Source of the DNA: Eremophila alpestris peregrina
Lineage: Eukaryota; Chordata; Aves; Passeriformes; Alaudidae
Reading direction: 5' to 3'
Length of the DNA: 64,000 nt
Assembly (NCBI GenBank): GCA_009792885.1
Contig: WMCF01000034.1
Span: 8,230,448 to 8,294,447 of the forward strand
This document shows positions 48,781 to 62,200 of the stretch, piece by piece; the stretch's first letter is position 1, and the number at the start of each line of letters is the position of its first letter. The position numbers were made by a program, and so were the translations under genes. The notes beneath the pieces are model-generated. The model did no database searches. It was not told the origin of the DNA and saw nothing but the letters and a program-made list of their open reading frames with translations.

Positions 48781-51700
48781 CTGACACTTCTAGGCTTCTA
48801 TAGCCATCCATCCTTGTAGGTGCTCTGGTGCTAGATCTTAGACTTGACACTGCCTAAGGGAGAGAAAAATCCACTGTGAAACTAGCAGTCACTGACCAAT
48901 GAGAGCAAAAATTAGCAATTAAAAGTTGTGTGTGAATACATTAGGTGATAAGGATGTGAAAACTGGGCTTTAGGTCACTTTAAGTATTGGTCTCTCCTGT
49001 CTAACCCCCTTTATAACTCTCCTGTCTCATTATATGAACATTTTTTTAGGCAACCTCCTTGATGTAAACAACTCCTGTACCCTCTTCTCATTTTCACCCC
49101 TGATCCACACCCACCCCTGTGCCAGGACAAAACTTTTTAAAGAACATTCTGTGAATTACATTAGAACATAGTGAGGAGTTAAAAATACTCCTTCCAAGAA
49201 AATCCAACAGTTATTTTTTAACTTACAAATGTATTTTATTATTCCTAAAGAAGAGGCAGGCTGAACAAAAGGAGACAGAAAATTATTCAGGATGAGTATT
49301 TATCCTTAGTTATTGCTATTCCAGGGGTGAGGATGTGATTTCAATGTTGCTTCAGGTATCAAAACACTCTTTCTGCAGGTGTTTATCTGGCACTTTTTAA
49401 AGCTGTGACAACTGCCCAGGATCAGCAAGTACAGCATGTACTTGTTTATTCTCTTCCTCATCACGTGCTTCCAAAGCTCTACGATCACCAGCAGAACAAA
49501 AACAACACTTAAATCCTGCAAACTGAAGAGGAAGCAGAAAAAAAAGAGATGGTTTAAGTAATACTTTTTGCTGCGTGATGCAATTGTGCACCCTGATTAT
49601 GGAAACTAAGAAATCAGTTTTCCTGTGGGAAAAAAGTGCACCGTATACATTTACATATATATACAAAAATTTTTTAAAGACATATATACATATATATTAC
49701 TTTTCTCTCTTTCTCAGAGTCTCTGTATAGGAACACAAATAGATGTTGATGTCACTATTTATTGAGGAAGTCCACTGCAAACCTAAAACCAAGTGTAATT
49801 TAAGGCCAATCTAAGTCAGCTAACAATACTAGTTTTACATCAGAAGGATCACTGGTAACTTGGTCCTGTTCCCAAGGGGCCAGGAGAGATGATAAGATAG
49901 GAACAGAGATGCGGCACTCCTCAGCGTAACCACAGGGCCTCTAAAATCCACCACTTAGGGACATGCTGAAAGTTTGTTTTGCAGTGGATGTTCTCAGTCT
50001 AGTGGTTAATATCTGTGTTCCTGCTGGCAGGATATGTACACCTGCACATTGCAGTGTGTCAGTCATTCAGTGTCCTACTTACTGTCAGCCTTGCAGCACC
50101 TGACCTGCCATCATTTAAGTAGAGTTTCACAGCAAAGCCTGGCTCTAAACCCGGCTGCTATTTTCCACACATTTTGTTTTTTTTCCCTCAAGTTTGCACT
50201 AAAAGCACATGTGAAGGGGCTAGTGCTGGGACACTGCTTTGACTGACTGCTGCTACTGGGGTGGCTGCTGATTTTTATATGACAATGCTCCTAGTTTGTG
50301 GGCTGCTGAGTGGCTAGTACTTACAAAGAGATCCATATCTGCCTTGTATAAACAACCCATACAAACCTCAAACGCAGATTAAGAAAGCAAGCAACTTTAT
50401 TCATTGTGAACAGTGGGTATTCTTTGCTGGGGTCCTGTTTTGATCTGCCTCACCCACCCAAGTACTTGTATGCATTCTCCTACACACAGCACAACCATGC
50501 AACCACACCACTCCACAAAGTCCTTATTAAAGGCTCAGGGTGAGTTTTAAAGCTTCCCTCCTCAGTGTGATACTAGTTCAGACCATTTCTGCAGAGCTCT
50601 CTTACACTAACTGCAGGGTAAGAGTATACACCACCTACAAAGCCCTTGCAACACTGGACCACGACTTCCTTCTTTGGCCTCCCATCGTGGTTTTGCAAGG
50701 TGTCTGAGGGCTGCTGAGAAACTAAGACACAGATTTTTTTTTTAATTTTAAGGGGTTTTTTGGTGGTTTTTTTTTGTAAGAATCAGAGACTGTTTAGTGG
50801 TTGGAGTGGTGTGAAAAGGGGACAGACACACCACAAGCTGCCATCACGGCTGTTCAGAGAAGCAGGCAGTATTCAGGATGAAGGTGTTGTGACTGCCTCC
50901 AGATGCAGAAGCAGCAATGACTGATACTATTCCTCAGATATTCATCAGCATTATACAAAATTGAAAATAAATGGAAACACCAAGTACAGGAAGGAATGGA
51001 CACACGTGAACTAAATACTATTTCACATACATGCCTTTGTATCAGTATTCAATAGCTTCTCGGCATAAAATTATATATGAATAAATCAGTGCCCGCTTGA
51101 ATTCCTATTACTTTTAGAGAAAGATGCAGAAACTATATTAATTGTACTGTACCAGGTATACATATATATGTGACTGTTGTTGAAGCACTGGTTGTCAAAC
51201 TGGTTGCCAAACATAATTCTGCTTTACAATTATTGGGAACATTTGCACCTATTTCAGAAGTAAAATAAAGGCAAACTACCTAAACCTAGTGGTGTCCAAT
51301 AACACAAGAAAACACAGCAATGCCACCAGTCTCTAATCAAAGAGCAGTTGTTCACAAATTGCTTCGACTGGAAGCTGAGTTAGTCTGAGCAGCCAGCCGC
51401 AGGGAGGTGGCCTTGTGACTGCAATCACAAGATGGGGGATCAGAGAACAGGTTGGGGCTGGCAGGCTTCCCACCAGTCCCGTGGCACCCTGGCTGCCGGT
51501 GCTGCTGCCCTGCCAGCCCAGCACTCCGGGGAGCCGATCCCGGGCACTCTGCAGCAGGACCTCACCCATCCCTGAGAAAGCAAGGCAGCTGAAATGCACA
51601 TGGTCTTTGAAGTGCAGGATCAAATGTGTCTCTGGGCATTTGTATCAAAAGTTGATACTTTATTCTGTTTTCAACAAAGCATACACACGGGGAGTTCTGC

Positions 51701-54700
51701 TGGTTTTTTAATAAAGACAACTCGTATTCCTGGAAGAGTCAGGTAAAAGTTTTCTTTGTTTATGAAATGCCAGCTAACTAGAGACAGAGAACAAGAAAGA
51801 GCTTTTAGCTTCCATGGATTATACCACACAGACTCATTGTGAGACAACGGGGGGTTGGTGCCTGGGGAAGAGGGCGTTTAAAAGGAGGAAAGATGATAAA
51901 GTCATTAACATCTGTGAGACTGCAAAGGTTAAAGTATCCATTTTCCAGACATATCCAGGGTCCAAAAGTGGGAATAGCATAGAGTAAATGAACATTGAGA
52001 TAGAGGATCTGCACACAGTTACCCAGAGGTACAGAACACCTGAAATTTTGATGAGACATTCCCTACCATTCAGGCTTTATGTCATCACAGTCAGTGTTCA
52101 TAAACCCCATGTATCACTACCAAAAACACCTTTGTGTTTTGTTCCTAGCTTTCTGGAAATACAGTTGTGGTTTCAGAAAGCACAAAAACCTCAAACCAAG
52201 CATGTGATCTGATTCAAGTGAACTGATTTTAATACTTCATTGAGATAGGATTTTCCACTGCAACCTGCCCTGAGGAGGTTGCTTTCATCCAAAGCAATGA
52301 TTTGCATCATGGTTTTGCAAGACTCTGTTCATCAGGAGCCCAGCAACCTGTTTTCTGGCAGCAGCTTTTGTAGTTCTGACCATTGCACTCAGTGAAGGCA
52401 GTTTGGTGAGCCAGAGGGTGTTGGCCAAGACAGCTATGTACTCCCACGTTGATAAACAAGAGTTTGGCTGAAGAATTGTTGTCAGCTGCTGAGCAGATTG
52501 CCCGGAGAGTATTTTATCATTTTTGAAGGGACACCTCGGAAGGAGATAATGTGCCCGCTCAATTACTGGGTCAGCTGTGCTCAGGCTGAATGTGCACGGC
52601 CAGCCTAATCCCAGCCCGGGCATGACCGTTCACGATGTCTCATCAGTTCAGCAGACGCTCCAATGCTCCGTCGGCACATGCCTGGGAAAAAAAAGAGGTC
52701 AGCTTCTCTCCACGCCCAGCTGCCGCGGCCCCAGCCTTATCGTCCTGTGCTGTGAGGAGCACAGCTCTGAGACACCGCATCGGGTGACACACCATCTGTC
52801 TTTTGCCCTTCTGATCACCAGGTTTCCTGTTTTGTGCCTGCATGGACAATTTTCTCCCTCTTTTAACAACACAGCGTGATTTATTATTCCGGCACAGAAA
52901 GAGAAAAAGGAGACTGCCCAAACAAAACCAGGGAGGAAACGGCCATGCAGACAAACGTAGATCTAAAATTTAAACTCAGCAGAAGAACGCGAATGGGGAT
53001 GTTTACTTTTAGCTCTTGAAGATATGCTGGGAGAAAACAAAGTGAAGGGGCCTTTTTGCAAATGCACACCCACAGCTGCTAATCAGTAGCCTGCCCTCTG
53101 GCAGGCGGCCTCACTGCTTTTGGCCTTCTTCCTCTCCCACTTTTCAGCTCTTTGTCAGTTTAGATTAAACATTCAGTGTGGAGGGTGTTTCTTTTGCTCT
53201 CGGTTTGCAGAATTACTAACAAAAAGGGGCTATAAAGTTCTTGAAATGTCTGGAAATGCTGCTACAGAAACACCACTTCGAAAGTATTCCTGGTGGGCAT
53301 CCTGTGTACACAAGGTTTGCTTCTGAAATGCTCTACTGTGAGAGAAATATGACAGAAATGCTCGTAACAGCACTGAATCAGAAAACACAGGTCTCCAATT
53401 CTTCCTGTGACTTGCAAGCAACAAATAGCAAAAAGGCAGCAGGACTTATTCTTAACCTTTGCACAAAGCATTGGAATTTCTATACAGAGAGAGACATTTC
53501 TTTTAACTATAAGAGAGTATTATTATAAATCTCCAAAAGCCAATGCAATTTTACAACACAGCTGATGTTTCCAGTATATATTTCCTGTTCCAAAAAAAAC
53601 TCCTGCTGTCAGTTTATGCTTCATGCTTGAATGAGGAAAGCAATACTGTTAAACATGCTGAGCAGAAGGAATGTTAAGATGGCTATTGAGAAGAATTTGC
53701 ATTCACAATTCTGGCACTGCTGCACTATTATGGTAAAAGACTGTGCTTTGTGGTTTTGTTTTTGGTGGGATTTTTGTTGTTGTTTCCATTTTTTTTGCTG
53801 TATCCAGCAAAAATGGGCACCTGCACACACACCAATGAACTGGTTTAAGAGTTCTGTGGGCAGCCCTATCTAGGGGTGTTTTTGTGCCTTGTAATATAGC
53901 ATAAAGTGATATATTACAGAGATATGCTTAGAAGTATGCTTCCTTTGTGGGAAAAAACACCTGCTGACTTGGCAGCTCTGAAGCCACCTCATTTGACCTT
54001 TGGTTTCAAGCAAAAATCAATTGTGTTCCAAGACATGCAACAGCCTCAAGGGGTTCTCAACATTCTGTTCCAGCTTCAGCCTCTGACACCCTAAGCCAGT
54101 TTGAACATCTAGTAGCACAGCATTTTAAATAGATCTGTGTCATGGCATGCATCCTGTGCAGGAAGCTTTCACTAGTAATAATAAAAAAAAAAAATCTTAC
54201 TCAATAGAACTTTTAATATTGCTATGGCAGTTCCTGAGACTGCAATTTTTCCTAGTAGAGGCAGGAAGTTGTGATAGTTTCAGAAGGCCCTCAGTGGCAC
54301 CCCAAGGGAGCACACCTAAACCATTCTCTGCCTGGGAGAATACACAATAGTGCAGACAAAGAACTCTGAAACACGAAGTTAATTCCAGGTGAATGTCCAA
54401 AGTGTCACTAAGCATATGAACAACACTTACAAGGCTGGAAAATCATCTTTTCCTTGCTGAGCTTTCAGACCAACATGTGTCTTTTCCTAGAGGACATCAC
54501 AAAGCCACTCTTAATCAGAAGAGCCTTCTGAAGGAGGTGGGGAAGGGTATAGCTCACTCTGTGACTGCTCCATCTTTGGCCACTTCTTCCCAAACCAGGA
54601 CTACAGAAGGTACCAGGCATCAGCACTGCAGCACCACACCTGACAACACACAGTGTTACCTCTACAATGCGTTTCCCAGCATCACTTTATTGGGGAAGTC

Positions 54701-54867
54701 TAACAGGTTTCACTCAGAAGTAGGTTTGGATCTCCTAGAGGTGGTGAGTACTGTCAGTGAACAAAACATGGAAGAACCATTGTAAAAAAGAATCAAGTAA
54801 GTATTTTACAAATGGCCATTGCCATTTGCGCACAGAGGTTGTTCCTTTGCACACAGAGGTTGGCAGG

Positions 54868-54957
54868 AGCTCTTCAGCTCTTCAGCTCTTCAGCAGAAAC
54901 AGTATTTTAGAAACAGCTCTTCAGATGGAAACAAAGTGTTGCAGAAACAGTATTTTA
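54868..54957. repeat. AGCTCTTC tandem repeat with flanking 17-bp direct repeat
   Basis: Three copies of AGCTCTTC run from 54868 to 54891. They are followed by GCAGAAACAGTATTTTA at 54893-54909, repeated exactly at 54941-54957. This looks like local slippage and duplication, not a transposon. Confidence 0.9.
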
Positions 54958-55921
54958 AGGCCACTGGACAATAAATCTTTGTACAACCAAGCTTGAAAAA
55001 AACCTCCCACAACAGTCAAGTTCACTTGAGAACACAAATGAAGGTGGCATCTTCTGAGATTTTTCTGAGACTTCTAATGTATCTAAACTAATCAATCCAC
55101 GGATCAAGTCTCCACCCTGTGGCCAACCCTCCTGCTCCCCCAAACCAATTCCTGATTGGGCTCCCTGTTTTCAGAAGAGCCTTATTGAGCATCACCCAAG
55201 TTCAGTTTTATGTATTGTGAATGAAAAGTTGTTTATGATTTTAGCCTTTCCTCCAAATACTTTAGGTGCCCCTACACTTAACCAAAATTTCACTTGTGAT
55301 TCAATAAAACTGTGATTAGCAAATAAGATAATAACTTCCCCATTACTGATTTAAATAATTGTTTCTTCAAAACAGTGTATTAGTTTCATGCTGACTTCCC
55401 AGCAAAAAGACTGAAGATTATTGGGCAGACACAAATAAAAATCAGTGCTCAATCTGTTGTACACCTTGGTAAAGTCTGAAGAGAGCTAGAAAGCAGAAAC
55501 ATCAGGTTACATTATGACAGCCTTCAGGGTATGCTCAATTCCTTGGTTAATAGCCAGAAACTCTAAGATGTAAAAACTGATTAGATGGCATTAAGCTTAA
55601 GACATATGACAGGATTTGTAATTTTATCAAGGAGCTTAGAAGCAAATGCTGTATAACTGATATTCAGAAGCTCATTTCTGGGTTTTTTTCAAGTGGATTA
55701 TCCCATTTTCCTATGTTTCTGATTGCCTCAGAACTACATTTTCTCAGTGCTTTTATGCAGATCAACAGCTAATCTTTCATGATAGAAAATACTCACTGAT
55801 ACAATTCATCACATTTGTCTTTCCTGTAATTTTTTCACAGCACAGAATGACAAATATTTTGTTACCATAGTTCTTCAAAGCATTTTGCAAATTACATTAG
55901 TACATGGCTTGTGTAGCAGAA

Positions 55922-55976
55922 TAATAAATTTAATAAATAATATAAATTTAATATAAATTTAACAAATAAATTTGTT
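55922..55976. repeat. AT-rich imperfect tandem repeat
   Basis: Overlapping variants of AATATAAATTTAAT and AATAAATTT repeat over about 55 bp. Low-complexity; no function inferred. Confidence 0.7.
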
Positions 55977-57762
55977 TCACTTTTAATGTTTGGAAATTGA
56001 CTGAACATTAGCAAAGACAAAAACCCCACCAAAATTCCATTCTACTCAGCAGTCACAGATAATAGGAGAAATTTAGTGCTCTTAAGGGAACATAGTTTCC
56101 TACCTGACAGTTAAATAATTTCTCACCAGACTCTAAAGAATAAAAAAAAGCTTCAAGTGTAAGTGAAATAATTAAATTTCATGATTTTCCTTGCCTCAAG
56201 AATACATGTCTTTAAAAACTTGTGTCCGGTGAATGACAAATACATTCAACAAACAGAGCAGAGAAACTCCTAAGAGACCTTTAGGACAAGAATAGTCTAA
56301 GAAGCATCAGCACATGAAAACCAAACACAAACCCTTTTTTTTCTTCCCAAATTCCTATAAAAAAGTGCATTTTCACAATTCAGATGCTAGCAAACAAGGA
56401 CTGAAAAGGTTTATCACTGTACAGAACTGCCATCTAGCATGCAATATAGTGCCCAGCTCATGTATTTAGATACATGTAAGACCCCATTAACAACAGCAGC
56501 TGTAATTTAGACAGGGCCTGAATGAGGCAGTAGAGATAGGATTTTTTACTGATAATACATGTGCACTAGTGTATTTTAAAGTAACACATCTTTTAATAAA
56601 GGCAGCTTCAGCTATCAGTAGGAATATATAGCCAACAGAAGCTTTGGAGAGAAAACACTGGGACAGCAATCAAGAGTTTTAACTACCATAGCTTTCTAGG
56701 AACAACTCTGGAGCTTTCCATGACCCCCACATAACGTGAATTTGCTGTACAACTCTGAACAGAGACAACACTTTCCCCAACAGCACATACACCACTATGG
56801 AATCATTTGCTACTTTATTATAGTATCTCTGAAGTAAATAAACCAGCTTTACAGAAGTTAAGGCCACTGCAATGGAATCACAAAATACTGTTCTTGAACT
56901 GTGTTCTTTATACTCCTAAGAAAAAAAATCTTACACAAACTGCAACTTATATAAAAATTCTAGTCTTTGTAGTGTCATTTAAGGACATTCTGGGTGAAGC
57001 TGTTACTTCAGATTGTGTAAATATTGAGTTATCTACATGACCTGACTTACCCTGTCCCCTTCTTTATTATTCCGAGGAGGATGTTCAGCCAGAACAGTCA
57101 GCAAGTTTTAATCCACACAAATAGCTGCATTATCTATTTTTTCTAAAAAAGTCAAAGGCTGATGCCTCTTTCGTGAGCTACATGCCCATTCATGTGCAGA
57201 TGCTGGAAAGTTATTTCCTTTACATTTCCCATCTGCTCATAAAAAATACCTTGTTTTCCCAGTAACTTTTTTTAACCCTGGTTTTTGCAATCAAAAACTT
57301 TTCTCTGTTGTCCATTTTTTTAACAGTTCAGCACCCAGCACGCTTTGTACTGGTCTCACTCCTGTTTTAGCCAATAAAAAAAAAAACCCAAGCATGAAGC
57401 ACTACCAGGCCCACAGTAACATCAGCTTCCAGGATTAAAAAAGGTGTTAAGGTGTCCATTTCCAGTTCTGACAGCAAGAATGAAAATCATGTTCTGCATA
57501 AGGAGCTTATACAATCACTCCTCTGGCACCATTTTGCTCCCGGCTCTCATTTTAAATGTACAGACCATTGCCATTTCCTTCTGAATATCAGCCTTTAGAG
57601 GACCACCTGGTGAGCTCCATAATACTTACTCCATAACTTCCCCAAGCTGTCTGGATGCTCTCCATAACTAGCTTAGCAAGTCAACTTAATAGCTAAATTC
57701 TAACCAGTACTTCTGCTCTGTGGCTTGTTAAATAGCCACTGGGCAAGTGAGGCTCTTCCTTT

Positions 57763-57779
57763 AAAAAAAAAAAAAAAAA
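57763..57779. repeat. A17 homopolymer
   Basis: An uninterrupted run of 17 A residues in intergenic DNA downstream of CTSL. Confidence 0.9.
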
Positions 57780-58848
57780 CAAACTTGTCAGGAAATTCAG
57801 GTTGAAAGAATTCATCTACAAGCAGCACATGAACAACTCATAATAATTATTATGGATAACTCACCTTTTCTCTTAAAAAGATTTTATTAAGTACAACCTT
57901 AAGACTTACATTATCAATAATAAGGAAATTAATCATCCACAAGTTCTGGTTTAAGTGGTACTTTGTGTGCACAGCTATCGGCTTCTGGAAAGATACTGTG
58001 CACAAAAACCTATGGGTCCATGAACCAGAACTCATGCTAGTTATGCTTCAGAACTACATCTCCTTCACCTACAGCCCAAGAACAAGAGTTGTTGTCAATA
58101 CCCAAAAGCCAAGCCTTCTCCCCCTGCTGTTTTTGGTATTTACCATCCTCTGCAGGAACTACTGGTACCCAAAACACACCAGAACAGTAGTATATGACAC
58201 CTAATAATCATGTTTCAGCAGCAGGGATACCTGCAGAGAGAAAAGGACATTTAAGGCACTGTAAATCACCTCAGTTAAGTCAGCCAGCAAGTATACAGGT
58301 CACAAAGCAGCCCAACGTCACTTTCCATAGGGAAACAGCTTCTCCCTTTCCCCCCTTCCTTCTCCAGCTGAAGCTGGTAACGGGGGAAGACAATATCTAG
58401 TGTCCTATATATCTCCAGAAACAAGTTCTCTCAGTCCAGGTGGGCTTTGGGTGTTCCTGCTCAAAAAGACAACTGCACAAACTACACACATGTGGAATGT
58501 TGAGGTACCATTAAGAAAACACCAACAGAATTAAAAGCTAAGTGAAGACCATATGCTGCATACAGAAGATGACAAGACTGAAGATCTTTGTTATGAGACA
58601 CAAGGAACTAGAGATTTTTTCTCCACTTCCCACTTTAAATAATCTATATCATAAACTCTACACTCCTTTTTGTAACAGGTATTACCCATTCCCAGACAGG
58701 GCTGTGCCTCAGTGACCAACGGAGAGAGAGGTGCATAAGTACAGACTCCACTTAAGAGTGTGATTTAGGATGCCTATTTGACAAAAGTCCCAACCAGAAA
58801 AAAAAATACCAAAATGCCAAGTCATCTGTATACAGTGGAATTTAAGTA

Positions 58849-58854
58849 TTTATT
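58849..58854 (-). terminator. CTSL: CTSL polyadenylation signal
   Basis: TTTATT on the plus strand gives AATAAA on the minus strand, about 280 nt after the CTSL stop codon. GT-rich sequence (TTTTGGTATTTTTT) follows in the minus direction. Cleavage is predicted near 58,830. Confidence 0.65.
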
Positions 58855-59130
58855 TAAAAAGTAAACTTTTGGACACATTGCAATTAAAAAAAAGGAAAAA
58901 TACAAAGAATCTATCGGATTAAGCAGTCAAAAGCCAGCAATATTACAAGCTGTTTACATACCAACATTTACATTAATTTAAACAAGTGGCATGTCACCAA
59001 CATGTAAAATATACTTCAAGAGTTTTAAAAATCAAGTTGAGTTTTGAAAGACACAAGGCTACCACATGCGAACATGGGTTTGGTCATTCAGTTTAAATCC
59101 CCTCTTGTACTGAAATGTTCAGTCTTCAGA

Positions 59131-59230
59131 TTATACCAGTGGATAGCTAGCAGCTGTTGCTATTCCACAGTGGTTCTTCCTGTCCTTCGCCATGTAGATA
59201 TATCCTTTGTCACCCCATTTCTCACCCCAG
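59131..59230 (-). CDS. CTSL: CTSL seventh coding exon and stop
   Basis: 100 nt completing SWGEKWGDKGYIYMAKD and ending HCGIATAASYPLV followed by TAA (plus-strand TTA at 59131-59133). This is the canonical cathepsin L C-terminus. Confidence 0.96.
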
Positions 59231-62200
59231 CTGAAAACAAAAGCAAAGTGTTTGTTTACATATTAGAAGTTACTTATTTACTGTCCTCCCCCGTAAGTGT
59301 TTGAAACTGAAAACTGCTCCCTTCCACACTTGTGGAGCAAAGTTCTTGGCTGCAGCTATCTTGGATTAAGTGTTTTCCAGCAATTAAAAGCATCCCAGGA
59401 GGCATCCCAAGCTCAAAGAAGTGAAGAATGCAGCCATTCGCCCACGAGGTAGTCATGCTGATGTGCAAACCTTGACTACAGGTGCCTGAAGCTCAGACAC
59501 TGCTCCCAGGCAATTTAAGGGCAGTCGAAGTCTGCAAACAGCATTTGAGGGAGGTGCCCCAATAATGCTGAGAACATGAGACAAGCTCATGTGATGTGCC
59601 CTTCGGCATTAATTTATTCTCCCTCAAACCCAGGAGGTAACTCCATCTTTAAAGTTCAAGTAATATCTTATTTCACAGAAGTGAGCAGCACTCTGCTTCC
59701 AAAAAAATCCAGTACACCCCCACAAGAAGGCTTCCTCCTGCTCCCCTCTGCTCCACTGCTTTATTTTCTACTAGGTAAACAGGCAGTTTCAGCACTGAGC
59801 TCCCTTAAATTAACTGAGCAAGCAGAGTAAGATGGCTGCTTCAGCTTGTTTTCTTAGTAAGCATCAGCACAAGTTGGCTTTTACCTTTTGTCATACTATA
59901 TAGTCTGAAAAAAATCTCCAGATTTCCCACACACAGATTTTAATTACTGTTGTCTCTATACCTCTCCCCTTACAAGTGACAAACTGCCTCCTATTACCCA
60001 CTGGACATATGACAGAGATCTTACCTGTTCTTAACAATCCAGTATTTCTTCCCATCCACATCTTCCCCCTCAAAGCCATAACCTACAACCAGAACACCAT
60101 GGTCCAAGTCCTCACTGCTGCAGTCTGGTTCATAGTAGATACCTGCAAAGGCACAAGTTCACTCATGAGCAAACTCATCTGTAGGAAACCCTCACCCCTC
60201 ATGAGAAGCTTTGTGTATTTCAACATAAATGTTGCACAGCTTCTTGAAAGCTAGCAAAAGGAATCCTAAGTGAATTATATCATGGCAAGAAATGAGGAAC
60301 AAGTAGATGCAAGAGAAATTCATGTGGAAAACCTGACCTAGAATTAAAATGACTTCTGAATTATCATACCTGTTTTTTTTTTTTTTTTTTTCATCTACTT
60401 AACTGTAAGGTAATGAATATTGTGTAATTAAAAAAACCCCAGTTCTCTGAATGAATGTAATTAACAAATCCCCACCTGACTGATAGAACTGAAATGAAGA
60501 ATGGCCTGCATCAATAGCAACAGACACTGGACCCACAGCTGCAACTGCTTTCATGAGAGCTCTTTCATGTCCTTGAGGGATGTCAACAAAGCCAGTGTCA
60601 TTAGCAGCATTGTATTCTGCCTTGTAGCGACAGTCTTCATCATCCTAAGCAGAGAAAGCTGTAGTTATTGCACAGTTTTCCATTTAACACACAGGTGAGC
60701 ACAGAAGTACCACACATTATGTGACTTTGCTGCTTTGAAAGCAAGGGACAGAAGAGGATCCAACTGCCTCAGCAGCACTTTGCAAGGATAACAGACAGGG
60801 AATACAGAAGAACTGCTTCTGAGTTTCTCAAAAGTACAGAAAAAGTAGGTGATAGTGGGGACCAAAAAATCCCCACCAACTTTACTGAGGTGCAGAGGGC
60901 CATCACATTCTGGAAGTCTGCCCTCTTTGGTGGGCAGGATAAATACCTTTACAGGAAGGAAAGAAGCCCAGAATACATTAATGGGCAATGGAAGAAAGCC
61001 AAATATTCATTAATTATAAAGCAATGCAGAAACTGCTCATTGAGCAAGCACTTCAGATCCACAATTTTAACATGTCATAGACTGAAAAGCTGTACAGAGT
61101 GATTTGAAAGTTAGGAATTTTTACATGACCTTGCATACATTTGGGGGTGGTATTTCTAGTGTAGGCTTCTTTGTTTGTTTGTTTTCCCCACAGTGAACCC
61201 TGAACTGCTGATGTCACATTTGCAGCAGGAGAGAGGTGAGGGAAGGCCTAGTTTCAAAGTCAGGTCATGTGAAACTGAAATAGATTCAAGCAAGCACATC
61301 CTTCCCTTACTTGTTATAGGTGAGTACCAAAGTTGTTTCCCTAACTAAATGAACACAGACTACAACTCAGTTGCTTATGTTTTGTACTCAGCAAGTTAGG
61401 CACTTTCTGTAATCAACTACAAGAGCCAATATTAGGAAAAAGTTGGGATTACAGAGACACAGGTTAACAGAAACCCAGATCCAGTGTTACTCACAACAAA
61501 GGATATTTCTACAGCCCACTCAGACAACACAAAACAAACTGAAAGGTCCTCTCTGGTGAGCAGAACTCTTAGCAAGTGAAAACCACAAACTATGGGCTCT
61601 CAAATGATACCACAATTAACCACTGTTCTCTCATCCTCTTGTGTTCATATAGCATTTGATAGATCATTAGAGGGATTTTAAAAACCTGTCCATTGTCTCC
61701 ATTTACACACATTTAGTCCAGAAACAGAGCTCAAGGAATTAACAACTTATTAAAAATCCAATTGACATTACCCACAAGAATTAGGTGGTCTGTAGGTATG
61801 AACTCTCTAATAGGTCAGTTATGGGAAGATGAATTGCTCTCCTACCACTAAGCAGCACTGTTGACAAGGGCTGGGTTCTTGGTTTGGTGTGGCAACCAAG
61901 ATAAGGCATGATAGAAGGGCAACAACGAGGGGGAGGAATAAGAATACTTGCTCCAGTTTTTCTAACTGGTCTGTCAAGATTTTGACCTCAAAGACCAGTG
62001 CAGTATGTGATTCCTACCAAGGCTAGCAGTCATGCTAGCTCTCTTAGCAAAGACACAACAGGAATTACAGATGCACTGATCTCTACACAGACATGTTCCT
62101 TTCTAGGTATGAGTTTCCCAACACACAATTTTTTCCACACAAAAGACATGACACCTGAAATACAAGTTCAGCTATTGCACTCACCTTTGCAGTGTATGGG

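Larger units (their letters stand above)
48785..58830. other. Intergenic DNA between FBP2 and CTSL
   Basis: About 10 kb with no recognisable gene. It contains alternating AT repeats at about 49,643-49,698, a local repeat cluster at 54,868-54,957, an AT-rich tandem region at about 55,922-55,976 and an A17 run at 57,763-57,779. Two GC-richer patches (near 51,450-51,560 and 52,560-52,760) have no coding motif that I recognise. Confidence 0.55.
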